A DNA stretch of 15,400 nt from an uncultured Deferribacteraceae bacterium (GTDB taxonomy: Bacteria; Chrysiogenota; Deferribacteres; CAMZNJ01): the NCBI GenBank assembly GCA_947313855.1, contig CAMZNS010000003.1, forward strand, positions 1 to 15,400. Direction: 5' to 3'. The translations under genes and the position numbers were made by a program. The stretch's first letter is position 1. Every line of letters starts with the position of its first letter. This document shows positions 7,101 to 15,400 of the stretch, in pieces. The notes beneath the pieces were generated by a model. It ran no database searches. It saw only the letters and a list, made by a program, of their open reading frames with translations, and had not been told where the DNA came from.

Positions 7101-8066
7101 AAACTACCCAAAGATGTGCTGCGATCCATGAGCTACAAGGAGCTAACAACACTGGATCTAGCTGACAAACTAGACTTTAACAAAAAACTGAAACGCATCG
7201 ACAAGGAATACTTCACAACACTCGAAACGGCGGAAGATAACCACAGCCTCAGCCTCAAAAAAGTCAAGAAAGGGGACGAACTCCCTGCTGGTGTACTGAA
7301 ATCTGTTCGCGTATTCATCGCCATCAAACGGAAACTCTCCGTCGGCGACAAAATGGCGGGTCGACATGGTAACAAAGGTGTTGTGTCACGTATTCTACCG
7401 ATCCAAGACATGCCCTACATGCCCGACGGCACACCTGTGGACATTGTGCTCAACCCACTTGGCGTTCCATCACGTATGAACGTTGGTCAGGTGTTCGAAA
7501 TACACCTAGGCTGGGCTGCACGGGCACTAGGTATTCACGTTGCCACCGAAGTGTTTGACGGTGCTAGCGAAGGGGATATCAAAAAACTCCTCAAAAAAGC
7601 TGGATACCAAGAAGACGGACAAACCGTTCTCTACGACGGACGTACCGGTTCAAGATTCGACCAGGAAGTCACCGTTGGCATCATGTACATGCTAAAACTT
7701 CACCACCTTGTCGACACCAAAATACACGCCAGATCAACAGGACCTTACTCCCTAGTAACACAACAACCACTCGGCGGTAAAGCACAATTCGGAGGACAAA
7801 GACTCGGTGAAATGGAAGTTTGGGCTCTGGAAGCTTACGGTGCCGCAAATGTTTTACGCGAAATGCTCACAGTAAAATCCGACGATATCGAAGGACGGAC
7901 ACGAGCATACGAATCCATCGTAAACGGCAACCTGAACTTTAGCCCCGGAATACCCGAATCCTTCAACGTTCTTGTTCGTGAACTGCAAGGCTTAGCGCTG
8001 GAAGTTGAGTTTATTGATCGGGACAAACAAAATATTGATGAGAAAAAAGATGGAGAGGACGCTTAA
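4104..8066 (+). CDS. rpoB: DNA-directed RNA polymerase subunit beta
   Basis: A 1320-residue beta subunit (E. coli has 1342). I chose the ATG at 4104, which follows AGGGGGAGA. A TTG at 4071 would add eleven residues unlike the family. Landmarks in order are the fork and rifampicin region near residues 510-545 ([20 protein letters not shown] and then [15 protein letters not shown]), [18 protein letters not shown], the acidic pair in GYNYEDSIL (Glu812, Asp813, matching E. coli 813/814), [15 protein letters not shown] near the nucleotide path, and the C-terminal [20 protein letters not shown] clamp segment. Within the rifampicin pocket the residue equivalent to His526 is Asn529, while the equivalents of Asp516 and Ser531 are retained. 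rpoC follows after 23 bases. Confidence 0.98.
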   Translation: MSVKINNLTKRVNFSSKRKVIDVPDLLSIQTDSYAQFIQAGVSPDKRENIGLEEILSDIFPIEDFNGAATLEYLGYVLETPRYSPREAIDRSTNYAASLKINVRLVVYEEMEGSSEKVIKSAQEMFVYLSDLPLMTEFGTFIINGVERVVINQLHRSPGIFFEDLTLEKATSERHVYSARIIPYRGSWIDFEYDTKNLMHVRIDKKRKMLVTVLLQAYGLTRQEILETYYAKETVSVKGENRFKIGLDYDKIADKRLGFHIFDAKGNISIEENSKLTPALIRKLKRNEITSTIIDRNAMCTQYFAEPVVNGDGEVLFDANTLITDQVLIELGEQGIKKFTILVVDNSFIGGIRDILAMDKVISHEEALLHVHSRLRPGEPATVETAQSLFDSTFNNPRRYDMSTVGRIKINRRLGTDTTAVTLTREDLVGAVRVLEAIRAGNDTVDDRDHLGHRRVKNAGEQLKNYMRIGLARMEKTVKERMVIGSISDMSPHDLINAKPLSASIKEFFGSYQLSQFMDQTNPLAEITNKRRLSALGPGGLNRERAGFDVRDVHTSHYGRICPIETPEGPNIGLITSLTTYAMVNNYGFIETPYLKVEDGKVGEEAIYMSAMDEEDYYIAQASTDLDDNGVITETMVSARHGGEAIIVPVSQIQYMDVSPMQMVSISTACIPFLEHDDANRALMGSNMQRQAVPLLRALSPIVGTGMEHKVAVDAGAVIVAKHDGTIDYVDGRTIIVRYGKKGNYAIDIFDLVKYRRSNQDTCINYRPVVGIGQSVKKGDTIADGPSTERGELALGKNIVVALMPWMGYNYEDSILVSQNLLKDDTFTSVHIEAYDVEARDTKLGNEDISRDIPNVSEDALKYLDESGIIAKGTYVKPGDILVGKVTPKGESQVSPEEKLLRAIFGDKAGEVKDVSLRVPPSVYGTVVDVQVMNRRGVDKDSRTEIIEAEETIGISRRFKFEKQSIENARMHSIVDTIAKYELGADVTLDSGKVHKKGSKLPKDVLRSMSYKELTTLDLADKLDFNKKLKRIDKEYFTTLETAEDNHSLSLKKVKKGDELPAGVLKSVRVFIAIKRKLSVGDKMAGRHGNKGVVSRILPIQDMPYMPDGTPVDIVLNPLGVPSRMNVGQVFEIHLGWAARALGIHVATEVFDGASEGDIKKLLKKAGYQEDGQTVLYDGRTGSRFDQEVTVGIMYMLKLHHLVDTKIHARSTGPYSLVTQQPLGGKAQFGGQRLGEMEVWALEAYGAANVLREMLTVKSDDIEGRTRAYESIVNGNLNFSPGIPESFNVLVRELQGLALEVEFIDRDKQNIDEKKDGEDA

Positions 8067-8089
8067 GGCTGTCTCTAGGAGGTATGGTA

Positions 8090-11000
8090 GTGTTTACTCC
8101 AACTAAACCTGACATTAAACAAAATAATGACTTTGGTGCTTTACGTGTTCGTATCGCATCACCCGAAAAGATTGCTGAATGGTCGTATGGCGAAATCCTT
8201 AAACCCGAAACCATAAACTACAGAACATTCAAACCCGAAAAAGACGGACTCTTTTGTGCCAAAATATTCGGACCCGTCAAAGATTGGGAATGCTTGTGCG
8301 GCAAATACAAACGTATGAAACACCGTGGTGTTGTCTGCGAAAAATGTGGCGTCGAAGTAATCGAAAGCAAAGTAAGGCGTAGCCGAATGGGACACATCGA
8401 CTTGGCATCACCTGTTGCACACATATGGTTCGTCAAGGGAGCTCCATCAAGGGTCGCAACAATACTCGACCTACTACTCAAAGACGTGGAACGAGTTATC
8501 TACTTCGAATCGTACATCATCACCGACGCAAAAGACACCGAACTCAAAGAGGGCGAACTAATCACCGATACACAATACAACGAACTACTCAAAGAGTACG
8601 ACTACAACGCCTTCTCAGTGGGTATCGGTGCCGAAGCTATACAAGAACTACTCAAAAAACTCGACCTCGAAACACTACTAATACAACTCAAAATGGAGCT
8701 AGCGACGGCAACCAGTATACAAAAACGACTCCGACTAGCAAAACGCCTGAAAGTAGTGGAAAGCTTCCGCAAAAGTGGAAACAAACCGGAATGGATGATC
8801 ATGGACATTATACCTGTGATACCACCCGAATTGAGACCACTTGTGCCACTCGACGGCGGACGGTTCGCAACTAGTGACCTCAACGACCTCTACCGAAGAG
8901 TCATCAACAGAAACAACAGACTCAAAAAACTCATGGAACTCAGTGCTCCCGAAATCATTATCCGTAATGAAAAAAGGATGCTACAAGAGGCGGTGGATGC
9001 ACTACTCGACAACGGTCGACGCGGTCGTGTCATACGCTCATCCAACAAACGACCACTAAAATCACTCTCCGACATGATCAAAGGGAAACAGGGACGCTTT
9101 AGACAAAACCTACTCGGGAAACGGGTGGACTACTCCGGACGCTCCGTTATTGTTGCCGGACCATACCTCAAACTACACCAGTGCGGGTTACCCAAAAACA
9201 TGGCGTTGGAGCTGTTCAAGCCGTTCCTCTACTACAAACTAGAAAAAGAGCGTGGGGTTGTCTCAACCATCAAACAGGCGAAAAAAATGGTGGAGGAGAA
9301 ATCACCCATCGTTTGGGATATCCTCGAAGAGGTTATCAAAGAACACCCTGTACTACTCAACCGTGCACCAACACTGCACAGACTAGGTATTCAAGCGTTC
9401 GAACCCATGCTTGTGGAGGGGAACGCCATACAACTGCACCCACTCGTATGTCCTGCGTTTAACGCCGACTTCGATGGTGACCAGATGGCGGTACACGTAC
9501 CACTATCAAACGCTGCCCAACTCGAAGCACGGACACTAATGCTATCCTCGTACAATATCCTATCACCCGCCAACGGACTACCCCTCGCACTACCCACACA
9601 GGATATTATTCTAGGAATCTACTACCTCACCCGTGGCATGGATAATGCAAAAGGCGAAGGCAAAATATTTGCGTCACCATCCGAGGTTCGTGTTGCTTAC
9701 GACCAAGATGCACTAGACCTCCATGCCAAAATAAAGGTACGCGTCAACGGCACCATTCACGATACCATTACCGGACGTGTTATCCTTTACGGCGTAATGC
9801 CTGAAGGTATCGACTTCAAAATCGTTAACCGTATCCTCGGGAAAAAAGAGATGGGTGAAGTTGTCGAACACGTTTACAAGGTGAAGGGTAACTACGATAC
9901 CGTAATCATGCTGGATGCCCTCAAAAGCCTAGGCTTCAGATACTCCACCAAAGCAGGGTTCTCCATATGCATTGAAGACTTCTCTGTGCCAGAACGTAAG
10001 TACGACCTTGTTGCTGATGCCGAAAAGAAGGTTGCCGATATTGAAGAATACTACAATCAGGGTGTTGTCTCCTCAGGCGAACGATACAATCAGATTATCG
10101 AACTGTGGCAACGTACTAGCGACGACATCTCCGAACACCTCATGGATACGCTGGAATCCTCTGGAGGCGACAAATCGAGCAACAACAAACGGGACAAATT
10201 CTACAACCCCATCTATGTGATGGCACACTCCGGTGCCCGTGGCTCAAAATCCCAGATACTACAACTATCCGGCATGCGTGGACTCATGGCCAAACCATCA
10301 GGCGAAATCATGGAAACACCCATCACCCACAACTTCCGTGAAGGACTCACCGTACTACAATACTTCACATCCACCCACGGTGCCCGCAAAGGGTTGTCTG
10401 ATACCGCTCTGAAAACAGCGAGCTCCGGTTACCTGACCCGCCGATTGGTTGACGTTGCCCAAGATGTTATCGTTGTACAGGAAGATTGCGGCACAGCTAG
10501 TGGCATAGACATGACCGCACTACGCGACGGCTCCGACATTATCGAAACACTTCGCGAGCGTGTTTACGGCAGATTCACAATGGATGACGTTTACCACCCC
10601 GAAACAGACGAACTCATCATCGGTGCTAGCGAACTGATTACCGACGATATCGCTGACGCCATCGACTCCTCTGGGGTTGAAACCGTTGAAGTTCGCTCCA
10701 CCCTAACTTGCTCCCTCGAATTCGGCATCTGCCAAAAATGCTACGGACTAAACCTAGGCACACGTAGACTAGTTGAACACGGTGAGGCAGTAGGTATCAT
10801 CTCCGCACAGTCCATTGGCGAACCGGGAACACAGCTGACCATGAGAACCTTCCATATCGGTGGAGCCGCATCAGCCTCCGTTGAAGCGTCGAGTATCTCC
10901 TCCAAAGCCTCCGGTACAGTCGAATTCATCGACTGCAACGTTATCGTCAACTCTGAAGGGAAACAGGTTGTTCTCAATCGCAACGGCGTGCTTCAGATTA

Positions 11001-12145
11001 CCGATACCGCTGGTCGTATTATCGAACGCTACTCCATACCTTACGCCTCAACCCTGCTTGTTGAAAGCGGCTCACAGGTAGGTGCCGAAACCATGATCAT
11101 TGAATGGGATCCGTATGCTTCTGTGATTATCTCCGAATACGGCGGTACTGTTAAATACAAAGACCTCACATATGGCGAAACCGTAAAACAGGACACAGAC
11201 CCCGTTACAGGTAGGTCGTCCAGAGTTGTTACCGCCGGTCGACATGCGAAAAAACAACCCATGATTATTGTGGAAGGTGAATCGAAAGGGGAGAGCTACA
11301 ACTACCAACTCCCTGTTGGTGCCATGATTCAGGTTGGCGATGGCGACACCATTGCCATCGGTGATATTATTGCGAGGATGCCGAAAGAAGCTCAGAAAAC
11401 CAGAGACATTACCGTCGGACTACCTCGCGTTGCCGAACTATTCGAAGCACGCAAACCGAAAGAACCAGCAATAATCTCCGAAATAGACGGCGTTGTCAGC
11501 ATCGAAAACATGGGGAGAGGGGTACGCAAGGTTACTGTGAAAAATGCTGAAGTTGGACTCGAGAGATCATACAGCATCTCAACACAAAGCTACCTGAACG
11601 TCCACGAAGGCGACACCGTATTAGCAGGGGAAGCACTCGTTAACGGACTAATCAACCCACACGATATCCTCAGCATCAAAGGGGAACGGGAATTACAACA
11701 CTACCTACTAAACGAAATACAGGAAGTGTACCGCAAACAATCCGTTAACATCAACGACAAACACGTGGAAACAATCCTACGACAAATGTTGCGTAAAATT
11801 GTGGTTAGCGACTCCGGCGATAGCTTATTCATGCCCGACGAAGAGGTATACAAATACGAATTCTACAAAGTGTGCAGAGCACTAACCGCCGAAGGGAAAA
11901 AAGCACCAAGTGGAAGTGTGAAACTGCAAGGTATCACCAAAGCTGCCCTCAATACCGACTCGTTTATCTCGGCAGCATCATTCCAAGAAACCACTCGAGT
12001 TCTCACCGATGCCGCCGCAAGTGGACGCATAGATAGCCTACGTGGACTAAAAGAAAATGTGATAATGGGAAGACTGATACCAGCGGGTACAGGTGCAAAA
12101 CACCTACACAAGAAATATCAGTTTACCAAAAACGAAGAGAAGTAA
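8090..12145 (+). CDS. rpoC: DNA-directed RNA polymerase subunit beta'
   Basis: A 1351-residue catalytic beta' subunit. The zinc-binding N-terminal site is C-x-C-x12-C-x2-C at Cys68, 70, 83 and 86. The active-site loop [12 protein letters not shown] places the Mg-binding aspartates at 460, 462 and 464. The second zinc site is Cys800, 874, 881 and 884, with exactly the spacing of E. coli. The trigger-loop flanks [13 protein letters not shown] and [12 protein letters not shown] are separated by roughly 185 residues, an SI3-like insertion typical of proteobacteria. I chose GTG at 8090 because AGGAGG at 8077-8082 is seven bases upstream. An in-frame ATG at 8084 is only one base from that motif, too close to use it, but would add just two residues. 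Confidence 0.97.
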   Translation: MFTPTKPDIKQNNDFGALRVRIASPEKIAEWSYGEILKPETINYRTFKPEKDGLFCAKIFGPVKDWECLCGKYKRMKHRGVVCEKCGVEVIESKVRRSRMGHIDLASPVAHIWFVKGAPSRVATILDLLLKDVERVIYFESYIITDAKDTELKEGELITDTQYNELLKEYDYNAFSVGIGAEAIQELLKKLDLETLLIQLKMELATATSIQKRLRLAKRLKVVESFRKSGNKPEWMIMDIIPVIPPELRPLVPLDGGRFATSDLNDLYRRVINRNNRLKKLMELSAPEIIIRNEKRMLQEAVDALLDNGRRGRVIRSSNKRPLKSLSDMIKGKQGRFRQNLLGKRVDYSGRSVIVAGPYLKLHQCGLPKNMALELFKPFLYYKLEKERGVVSTIKQAKKMVEEKSPIVWDILEEVIKEHPVLLNRAPTLHRLGIQAFEPMLVEGNAIQLHPLVCPAFNADFDGDQMAVHVPLSNAAQLEARTLMLSSYNILSPANGLPLALPTQDIILGIYYLTRGMDNAKGEGKIFASPSEVRVAYDQDALDLHAKIKVRVNGTIHDTITGRVILYGVMPEGIDFKIVNRILGKKEMGEVVEHVYKVKGNYDTVIMLDALKSLGFRYSTKAGFSICIEDFSVPERKYDLVADAEKKVADIEEYYNQGVVSSGERYNQIIELWQRTSDDISEHLMDTLESSGGDKSSNNKRDKFYNPIYVMAHSGARGSKSQILQLSGMRGLMAKPSGEIMETPITHNFREGLTVLQYFTSTHGARKGLSDTALKTASSGYLTRRLVDVAQDVIVVQEDCGTASGIDMTALRDGSDIIETLRERVYGRFTMDDVYHPETDELIIGASELITDDIADAIDSSGVETVEVRSTLTCSLEFGICQKCYGLNLGTRRLVEHGEAVGIISAQSIGEPGTQLTMRTFHIGGAASASVEASSISSKASGTVEFIDCNVIVNSEGKQVVLNRNGVLQITDTAGRIIERYSIPYASTLLVESGSQVGAETMIIEWDPYASVIISEYGGTVKYKDLTYGETVKQDTDPVTGRSSRVVTAGRHAKKQPMIIVEGESKGESYNYQLPVGAMIQVGDGDTIAIGDIIARMPKEAQKTRDITVGLPRVAELFEARKPKEPAIISEIDGVVSIENMGRGVRKVTVKNAEVGLERSYSISTQSYLNVHEGDTVLAGEALVNGLINPHDILSIKGERELQHYLLNEIQEVYRKQSVNINDKHVETILRQMLRKIVVSDSGDSLFMPDEEVYKYEFYKVCRALTAEGKKAPSGSVKLQGITKAALNTDSFISAASFQETTRVLTDAAASGRIDSLRGLKENVIMGRLIPAGTGAKHLHKKYQFTKNEEK

Positions 12146-12159
12146 GAATCATAAAAGTA

Positions 12160-12189
12160 TTGACATGCTGTTGCTTAAGGTGGTATTGT
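12160..12189 (+). promoter_or_regulatory. Candidate sigma70-type promoter of the rpsL-rpsG-fusA genes
   Basis: A perfect TTGACA at 12160-12165 is followed after 18 bases by TATTGT (12184-12189), four of six matches to the -10 consensus. It lies in the 96-base gap between rpoC and rpsL and would start transcription about 45 bases before the rpsL start codon, giving the str genes a supply independent of rpoBC. No terminator after rpoC is visible, so read-through from upstream is also likely. Confidence 0.55.
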
Positions 12190-12198
12190 GAACGTTCA
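12189..12198. promoter_or_regulatory. Palindrome overlapping the rpsL promoter
   Basis: TGAACGTTCA is a perfect 10-bp palindrome that begins at the last base of the candidate -10 element. It is enclosed by a longer weak pairing, GTGGT (12180-12184) with ACCAC (12207-12211). It could be an operator or the loop of an mRNA leader structure. No known regulator site was recognised. Confidence 0.4.
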
Positions 12199-12241
12199 TG
12201 ATATTCACCACTGCGACAGCGTGTGAAACAGGAGGGAGAAG

Positions 12242-12619
12242 TTGCCTACACTTAATCAACTCGTAAGAAAAGGACGTAAAAGGATTTATACCAAAACTAA
12301 ATCCCCGTCACTACAAGCAAATCCACAAAGAAGAGGCGTTTGCACAAGGGTCTACACCGCAAAACCCAAAAAGCCTAACTCCGCGTTGCGTAAAATCGCC
12401 CGCGTAAGGCTCACCAACGGCCTGGAAATCACAGCCTACATCCCAGGGATTGGACACAACCTACAAGAACACTCCGTCGTACTCGTACGTGGCGGAAGGG
12501 TAAAAGACTTACCCGGTGTGCGTTACAAAGTTGTTCGTGGATCTCTTGATACACAAGCACCTGCAGATAGATTCAAATCTCGCTCCAAATACGGTGCGAA
12601 ACGTCCTAAGGAAAGTTAA
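12242..12619 (+). CDS. rpsL: 30S ribosomal protein S12
   Basis: A 125-residue S12, which lies at the decoding centre of the small subunit. The start is TTG at 12242, directly after GGAGGGAG, and yields the standard N-terminus [14 protein letters not shown]. Conserved blocks include [20 protein letters not shown] and the loop [13 protein letters not shown]. The residues changed in streptomycin-resistant mutants, Lys43 and Lys88 (counting Met), are wild type, and Asp89, the methylthiolated position in E. coli, is present. It opens the classical rpsL-rpsG-fusA-tuf order and is spaced 10 bases from rpsG. Confidence 0.97.
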   Translation: MPTLNQLVRKGRKRIYTKTKSPSLQANPQRRGVCTRVYTAKPKKPNSALRKIARVRLTNGLEITAYIPGIGHNLQEHSVVLVRGGRVKDLPGVRYKVVRGSLDTQAPADRFKSRSKYGAKRPKES

Positions 12620-12629
12620 GAGGTATATT

Positions 12630-13100
12630 ATGGCACGTAGAAATAGAGCTAAAACTAGGGAAACTGCTCCCGATCCTGTTTACGGTTCCGTATTAGTATC
12701 CAAATTCGTAAACTCTCTCATGGTGGATGGCAAACGCTCCCTTTCCGAGCGTATATTTTATTCCGCCCTTAAACTAATTCAAGAAAAATCCGGCAAAGAT
12801 GGGCTGGAAGTCTTCACGCAGGCGATGGAAAATGTTCGCCCCAAACTTGAAGTTAAATCACGCCGTATCGGTGGTGCCACTTATCAAGTACCACTCGAAG
12901 TGAAACCCGCACGTGCTCAAGCACTGTCCATCAAATGGCTACTCAACGCCTCCCGAAGCAGGAGCGGCAAACCCATGTTCGAACGACTTGCCGACGAACT
13001 CCTAGACGCTTCCACTGGCAAAGGTGGCTCGGTGAAAAAGAAGGAAGATACCCACAGAATGGCCGAAGCTAACAGAGCTTTTGCACATTTTAGGTTTTAA
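12630..13100 (+). CDS. rpsG: 30S ribosomal protein S7
   Basis: A 156-residue S7, the primary binder that nucleates the 30S head and contributes to the E site. The N-terminus [20 protein letters not shown] is followed by [33 protein letters not shown] and the C-terminal [20 protein letters not shown], all typical. The frame is open upstream to 12516 within rpsL, but the family N-terminus and the AAGAGG at 12618-12623 fix the ATG at 12630. The gap to rpsL is only 10 bases. The long rpsL-rpsG intercistronic S7 site known from E. coli is therefore absent, and coupling is more likely through short spacing. Confidence 0.97.
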   Translation: MARRNRAKTRETAPDPVYGSVLVSKFVNSLMVDGKRSLSERIFYSALKLIQEKSGKDGLEVFTQAMENVRPKLEVKSRRIGGATYQVPLEVKPARAQALSIKWLLNASRSRSGKPMFERLADELLDASTGKGGSVKKKEDTHRMAEANRAFAHFRF

Positions 13101-13114
13101 ATTTTAGGTAATTA

Positions 13115-13141
13115 ATGGTTGGTATATTGAATTATGGCTGA
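13115..13141 (+). other. Possible 8-codon upstream ORF overlapping the fusA start
   Basis: ATG at 13115, six bases after an AGG (13106-13108), reads MVGILNYG and stops with TGA at 13139-13141, just inside fusA in another frame. The fusA start itself lacks a clear ribosome-binding site. Termination of this mini-ORF next to the fusA ATG could allow re-initiation. This is an inference from arrangement only. Confidence 0.25.
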
Positions 13142-15197
13142 GTTATTCCCCTTAGAGAAACATAGAAATATAGGTATCATGGCACATATTGATGCCGGTA
13201 AAACAACGCTCACTGAACGTATTCTGTTTTACACAGGTGTTACCTACAAAATAGGCGAGGTGCACGAAGGTGCAGCTACAATGGACTGGATGGAACAGGA
13301 GCAGGAGCGTGGTATCACAATTACCTCAGCAACAACACAGTGCTTCTGGAAAGATGTTCGTATCAACATTATCGATACGCCAGGGCACGTTGACTTCACC
13401 ATCGAAGTTGAACGCTCTCTTAAGGTTTTGGATGGTGCTGTTGCCGTATTCGATGCCGTGAGTGGTGTTGAACCCCAAACGGAAACTGTTTGGCGTCAAG
13501 CCGATAAATACGAAGTACCACGCATGTGCTACGTAAACAAAATGGATCGCGTTGGTGCCGACTTCTTCAACTGCATCGACATGGTCGGAAGTCGACTCGG
13601 CGGTAACCCACTGGCCATCAACCTACCCATCGGGGCAGAAGACACATTCCAAGGCGTAGTGGATCTTGTAGCCATGAAAGCCGTTGTCTGGAGTGGTGAC
13701 GACCTTGGTGCCTCATTCGATGTGCAAGATATCCCTGCTGACCTAGTCGATCAAGCAAACGAGTATCGCGAAAAACTCATCGAAGCTGTTGCGGATCTCG
13801 ACGACACAATAATGGAGAAATACTTTGCTGGCGAAGATATCGCCGAAAGCGAAATCAAAGAGGCTATCCGTAAAGGTACCTTGGCACTAAAAATTACCCC
13901 CGTTTTGTGCGGTACCGCATTCAAAAACAAAGGGGTGCAAACACTACTCGATGCCGTTGTTGCCTACCTACCATCACCCCTCGATCTGCCACCGATGACC
14001 GGACTCGACTTGGACGGGAAAGAGGTCGCACGTGCAACAAAAAGCGATGAACCATTCTCAGCACTTGCATTCAAAATTATGACCGACCCATTCATGGGAC
14101 AACTAACATACTTCCGCGTTTACTCAGGAACACTGTCGTCCGGTAGCTATGTGCTCAACTCTGCCAAAGGTAAAAAAGAGCGTGTTGGACGGTTGCTGAA
14201 AATTCACGCCAACAAACGTGAAGAGATCAAAGAGATTCACGCGGGCGATATTTGTGCCACCGTTGGACTGAAATACACCACAACAGGGGACACACTCACC
14301 GACGAGAAAAACCCTGTTATCCTTGAATCCATGGAGTTCCCCGAACCTGTTATCTCCGTTGCCGTTGAACCAAAAACCAAGGGCGACCAAGATAAAATGG
14401 GGCTAGCTCTGCAGAAACTTGCCCAAGAAGACCCATCCTTCCGCGTCTCTGTTGACGAAGAAACAGGGCAAACCATCATCGCCGGTATGGGTGAGCTGCA
14501 CTTGGAGATTCTGGTTGATCGCATGAAACGTGAATTCAACGTCGATGCCAATGTTGGTGCACCTCAGGTTGCGTATCGCGAAACCATCAAAGCAACAGCT
14601 AAGGTTGAAGGCAAATATGTTAAACAGTCTGGCGGACGCGGTCAGTATGGGCATGTCTACCTCGAAATCTCACCTAACCAAGAGGAAAACTTCACCTTCG
14701 TTAACAAAATCTCTGGTGGTGCTATCCCCCGCGAATACATCCCTGCTGTTGGCAAGGGTGTTGAAGAGGCAATGCTTTCGGGTGTTCTTGCCGGTTACCC
14801 TGTGGTAAATATTAAGGTTGAACTCTACGACGGAACCTTCCATGATGTTGACTCCTCCGAAATGGCGTTTAAAATCGCTGGATCCATGGCTTTCAAAGAG
14901 GGGATGAGGAAATGCAAACCCGTACTCCTCGAACCTGTAATGAAAGTTGAAGTTGTCTGCCCCGAGGACTACACAGGTGACGTTATCGGTGACCTAAACT
15001 CTCGTCGTGGTCGCGTTGGCGGCATGGTTGCCCGTGGTAACGCTCAAGTAATCGAAGCCCACGTTCCGTTGAAAGAGATGTTTGGTTACGCAACACAGTT
15101 ACGCTCCATCAGTCAGGGCAGGGCATCATACTCCATGGTCTTCAATAGCTACGAAGATGTGCCACAGAGTGTTGCCGAAGGTTTGATGAAGTCGTAA
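13134..15197 (+). CDS. fusA: Elongation factor G
   Basis: A 687-residue EF-G (E. coli has 704), the GTPase that drives translocation of tRNAs and mRNA on the ribosome. The GTPase domain shows the P-loop AHIDAGKTT (17-25), switch I sequence [19 protein letters not shown] (81-88, with catalytic His85) and NKMD (135-138). Domain II contains [20 protein letters not shown]. The domain IV-V part shows [12 protein letters not shown] and [20 protein letters not shown], then [12 protein letters not shown]. The ribosome-binding site before ATG 13134 is weak (only GGTTGG 11 bases upstream), so translation may depend on coupling to rpsG, which ends 33 bases earlier. tuf follows. Confidence 0.98.
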   Translation: MAELFPLEKHRNIGIMAHIDAGKTTLTERILFYTGVTYKIGEVHEGAATMDWMEQEQERGITITSATTQCFWKDVRINIIDTPGHVDFTIEVERSLKVLDGAVAVFDAVSGVEPQTETVWRQADKYEVPRMCYVNKMDRVGADFFNCIDMVGSRLGGNPLAINLPIGAEDTFQGVVDLVAMKAVVWSGDDLGASFDVQDIPADLVDQANEYREKLIEAVADLDDTIMEKYFAGEDIAESEIKEAIRKGTLALKITPVLCGTAFKNKGVQTLLDAVVAYLPSPLDLPPMTGLDLDGKEVARATKSDEPFSALAFKIMTDPFMGQLTYFRVYSGTLSSGSYVLNSAKGKKERVGRLLKIHANKREEIKEIHAGDICATVGLKYTTTGDTLTDEKNPVILESMEFPEPVISVAVEPKTKGDQDKMGLALQKLAQEDPSFRVSVDEETGQTIIAGMGELHLEILVDRMKREFNVDANVGAPQVAYRETIKATAKVEGKYVKQSGGRGQYGHVYLEISPNQEENFTFVNKISGGAIPREYIPAVGKGVEEAMLSGVLAGYPVVNIKVELYDGTFHDVDSSEMAFKIAGSMAFKEGMRKCKPVLLEPVMKVEVVCPEDYTGDVIGDLNSRRGRVGGMVARGNAQVIEAHVPLKEMFGYATQLRSISQGRASYSMVFNSYEDVPQSVAEGLMKS

Positions 15198-15234
15198 GAT
15201 ACTAGTCCGACTGACCATAAAATGGAAAAAATTA

Positions 15235-15264
15235 TAGACACTGAAAGTAGTTGTAGAGTAAAAT
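15235..15264 (+). promoter_or_regulatory. Candidate sigma70-type promoter of the second tuf
   Basis: TAGACA (15235-15240, five of six matches to TTGACA) and TAAAAT (15259-15264, five of six matches to TATAAT) are separated by 18 bases in the 95-base gap after fusA. This would give tuf its own transcripts in addition to read-through from the str genes, which fits the greater need for EF-Tu than EF-G. Confidence 0.55.
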
Positions 15265-15274
15265 AAAAGTTTAA

Positions 15275-15400
<126 letters not shown>

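Noticed and set aside
8425-8874. Plus-strand 149-codon frame inside rpoC rich in Arg and Thr
   Set aside because: It is an out-of-frame reading of rpoC created by the T-poor, C/A-rich base use there, with low-complexity residues and no homology.
10860-11420. About 185-residue insertion in rpoC as a novel domain
   Set aside because: Its position in the trigger loop and its size match the SI3 insertion of proteobacterial beta' subunits.
12516-12629. Upstream ATG giving a 194-residue S7
   Set aside because: The extension lies inside rpsL in another frame. S7 homology and the ribosome-binding site place the start at 12630.

Overview
The window is the core transcription and translation cluster of a Gram-negative bacterium, with every gene on the + strand: end of a first tuf, rpmG, tRNA-Trp, secE, nusG, rplK, rplA, rplJ, rplL, rpoB, rpoC, rpsL, rpsG, fusA and the start of a second tuf. 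The RNA polymerase subunits have E. coli-like size and spacing (beta about 1320 aa, beta' about 1352 aa), and beta' carries a large insertion at the trigger-loop position where proteobacteria have SI3. Placing the str genes (rpsL-rpsG-fusA-tuf) directly behind rpoBC, with rpmG and trpT between tuf and secE, matches the order I know from deltaproteobacteria such as Geobacter. I therefore infer a Desulfobacterota/deltaproteobacteria-like or related lineage. I cannot name a genus, and I did not count the GC content, which looks moderate.

Layout. Positions 1-300 hold the tuf 3' end and rpmG. Positions 301-841 hold only tRNA-Trp (526-598) as a gene. The rest of that stretch is repeat-rich: a 10-bp-armed inverted repeat (313-374), three degenerate 27-29 bp tandem units (406-490), and six 19-bp tandem units (633-753) directly before secE. 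Positions 842-2841 are secE-nusG-rplK-rplA. Positions 2842-3016 are a leader with a 13-bp direct repeat and a fold resembling the L10 autoregulatory leader, followed by rplJ-rplL. Positions 3939-4103 carry a strong hairpin that resembles the rplL-rpoB attenuator of other bacteria. Positions 4104-12145 are rpoB-rpoC. Positions 12146-12241 hold a good sigma70-type promoter and a palindrome before rpsL-rpsG-fusA. A second good promoter lies just before the second tuf.

How it works together. SecE is a subunit of the protein translocase. NusG couples RNA polymerase to the ribosome. L11, L1, L10 and L7/L12 build the ribosomal GTPase-centre stalk and the L1 stalk. RpoB and RpoC form the catalytic core of RNA polymerase. 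S12 and S7 belong to the 30S subunit, and EF-G and EF-Tu are the elongation GTPases that act at the stalk. Likely control points are the L10 leader, the rplL-rpoB attenuator and the internal promoters.

The genes are conventional and I found no convincing new biological system. The points worth a second look are the tandem-repeat arrays around trpT in an otherwise essential operon, an Asn at the RpoB position equivalent to E. coli His526 in the rifampicin pocket, the two same-direction tuf copies framing the cluster, a possible 8-codon ORF overlapping the fusA start, and a stretch of rpoB/rpoC with T-poor base use.
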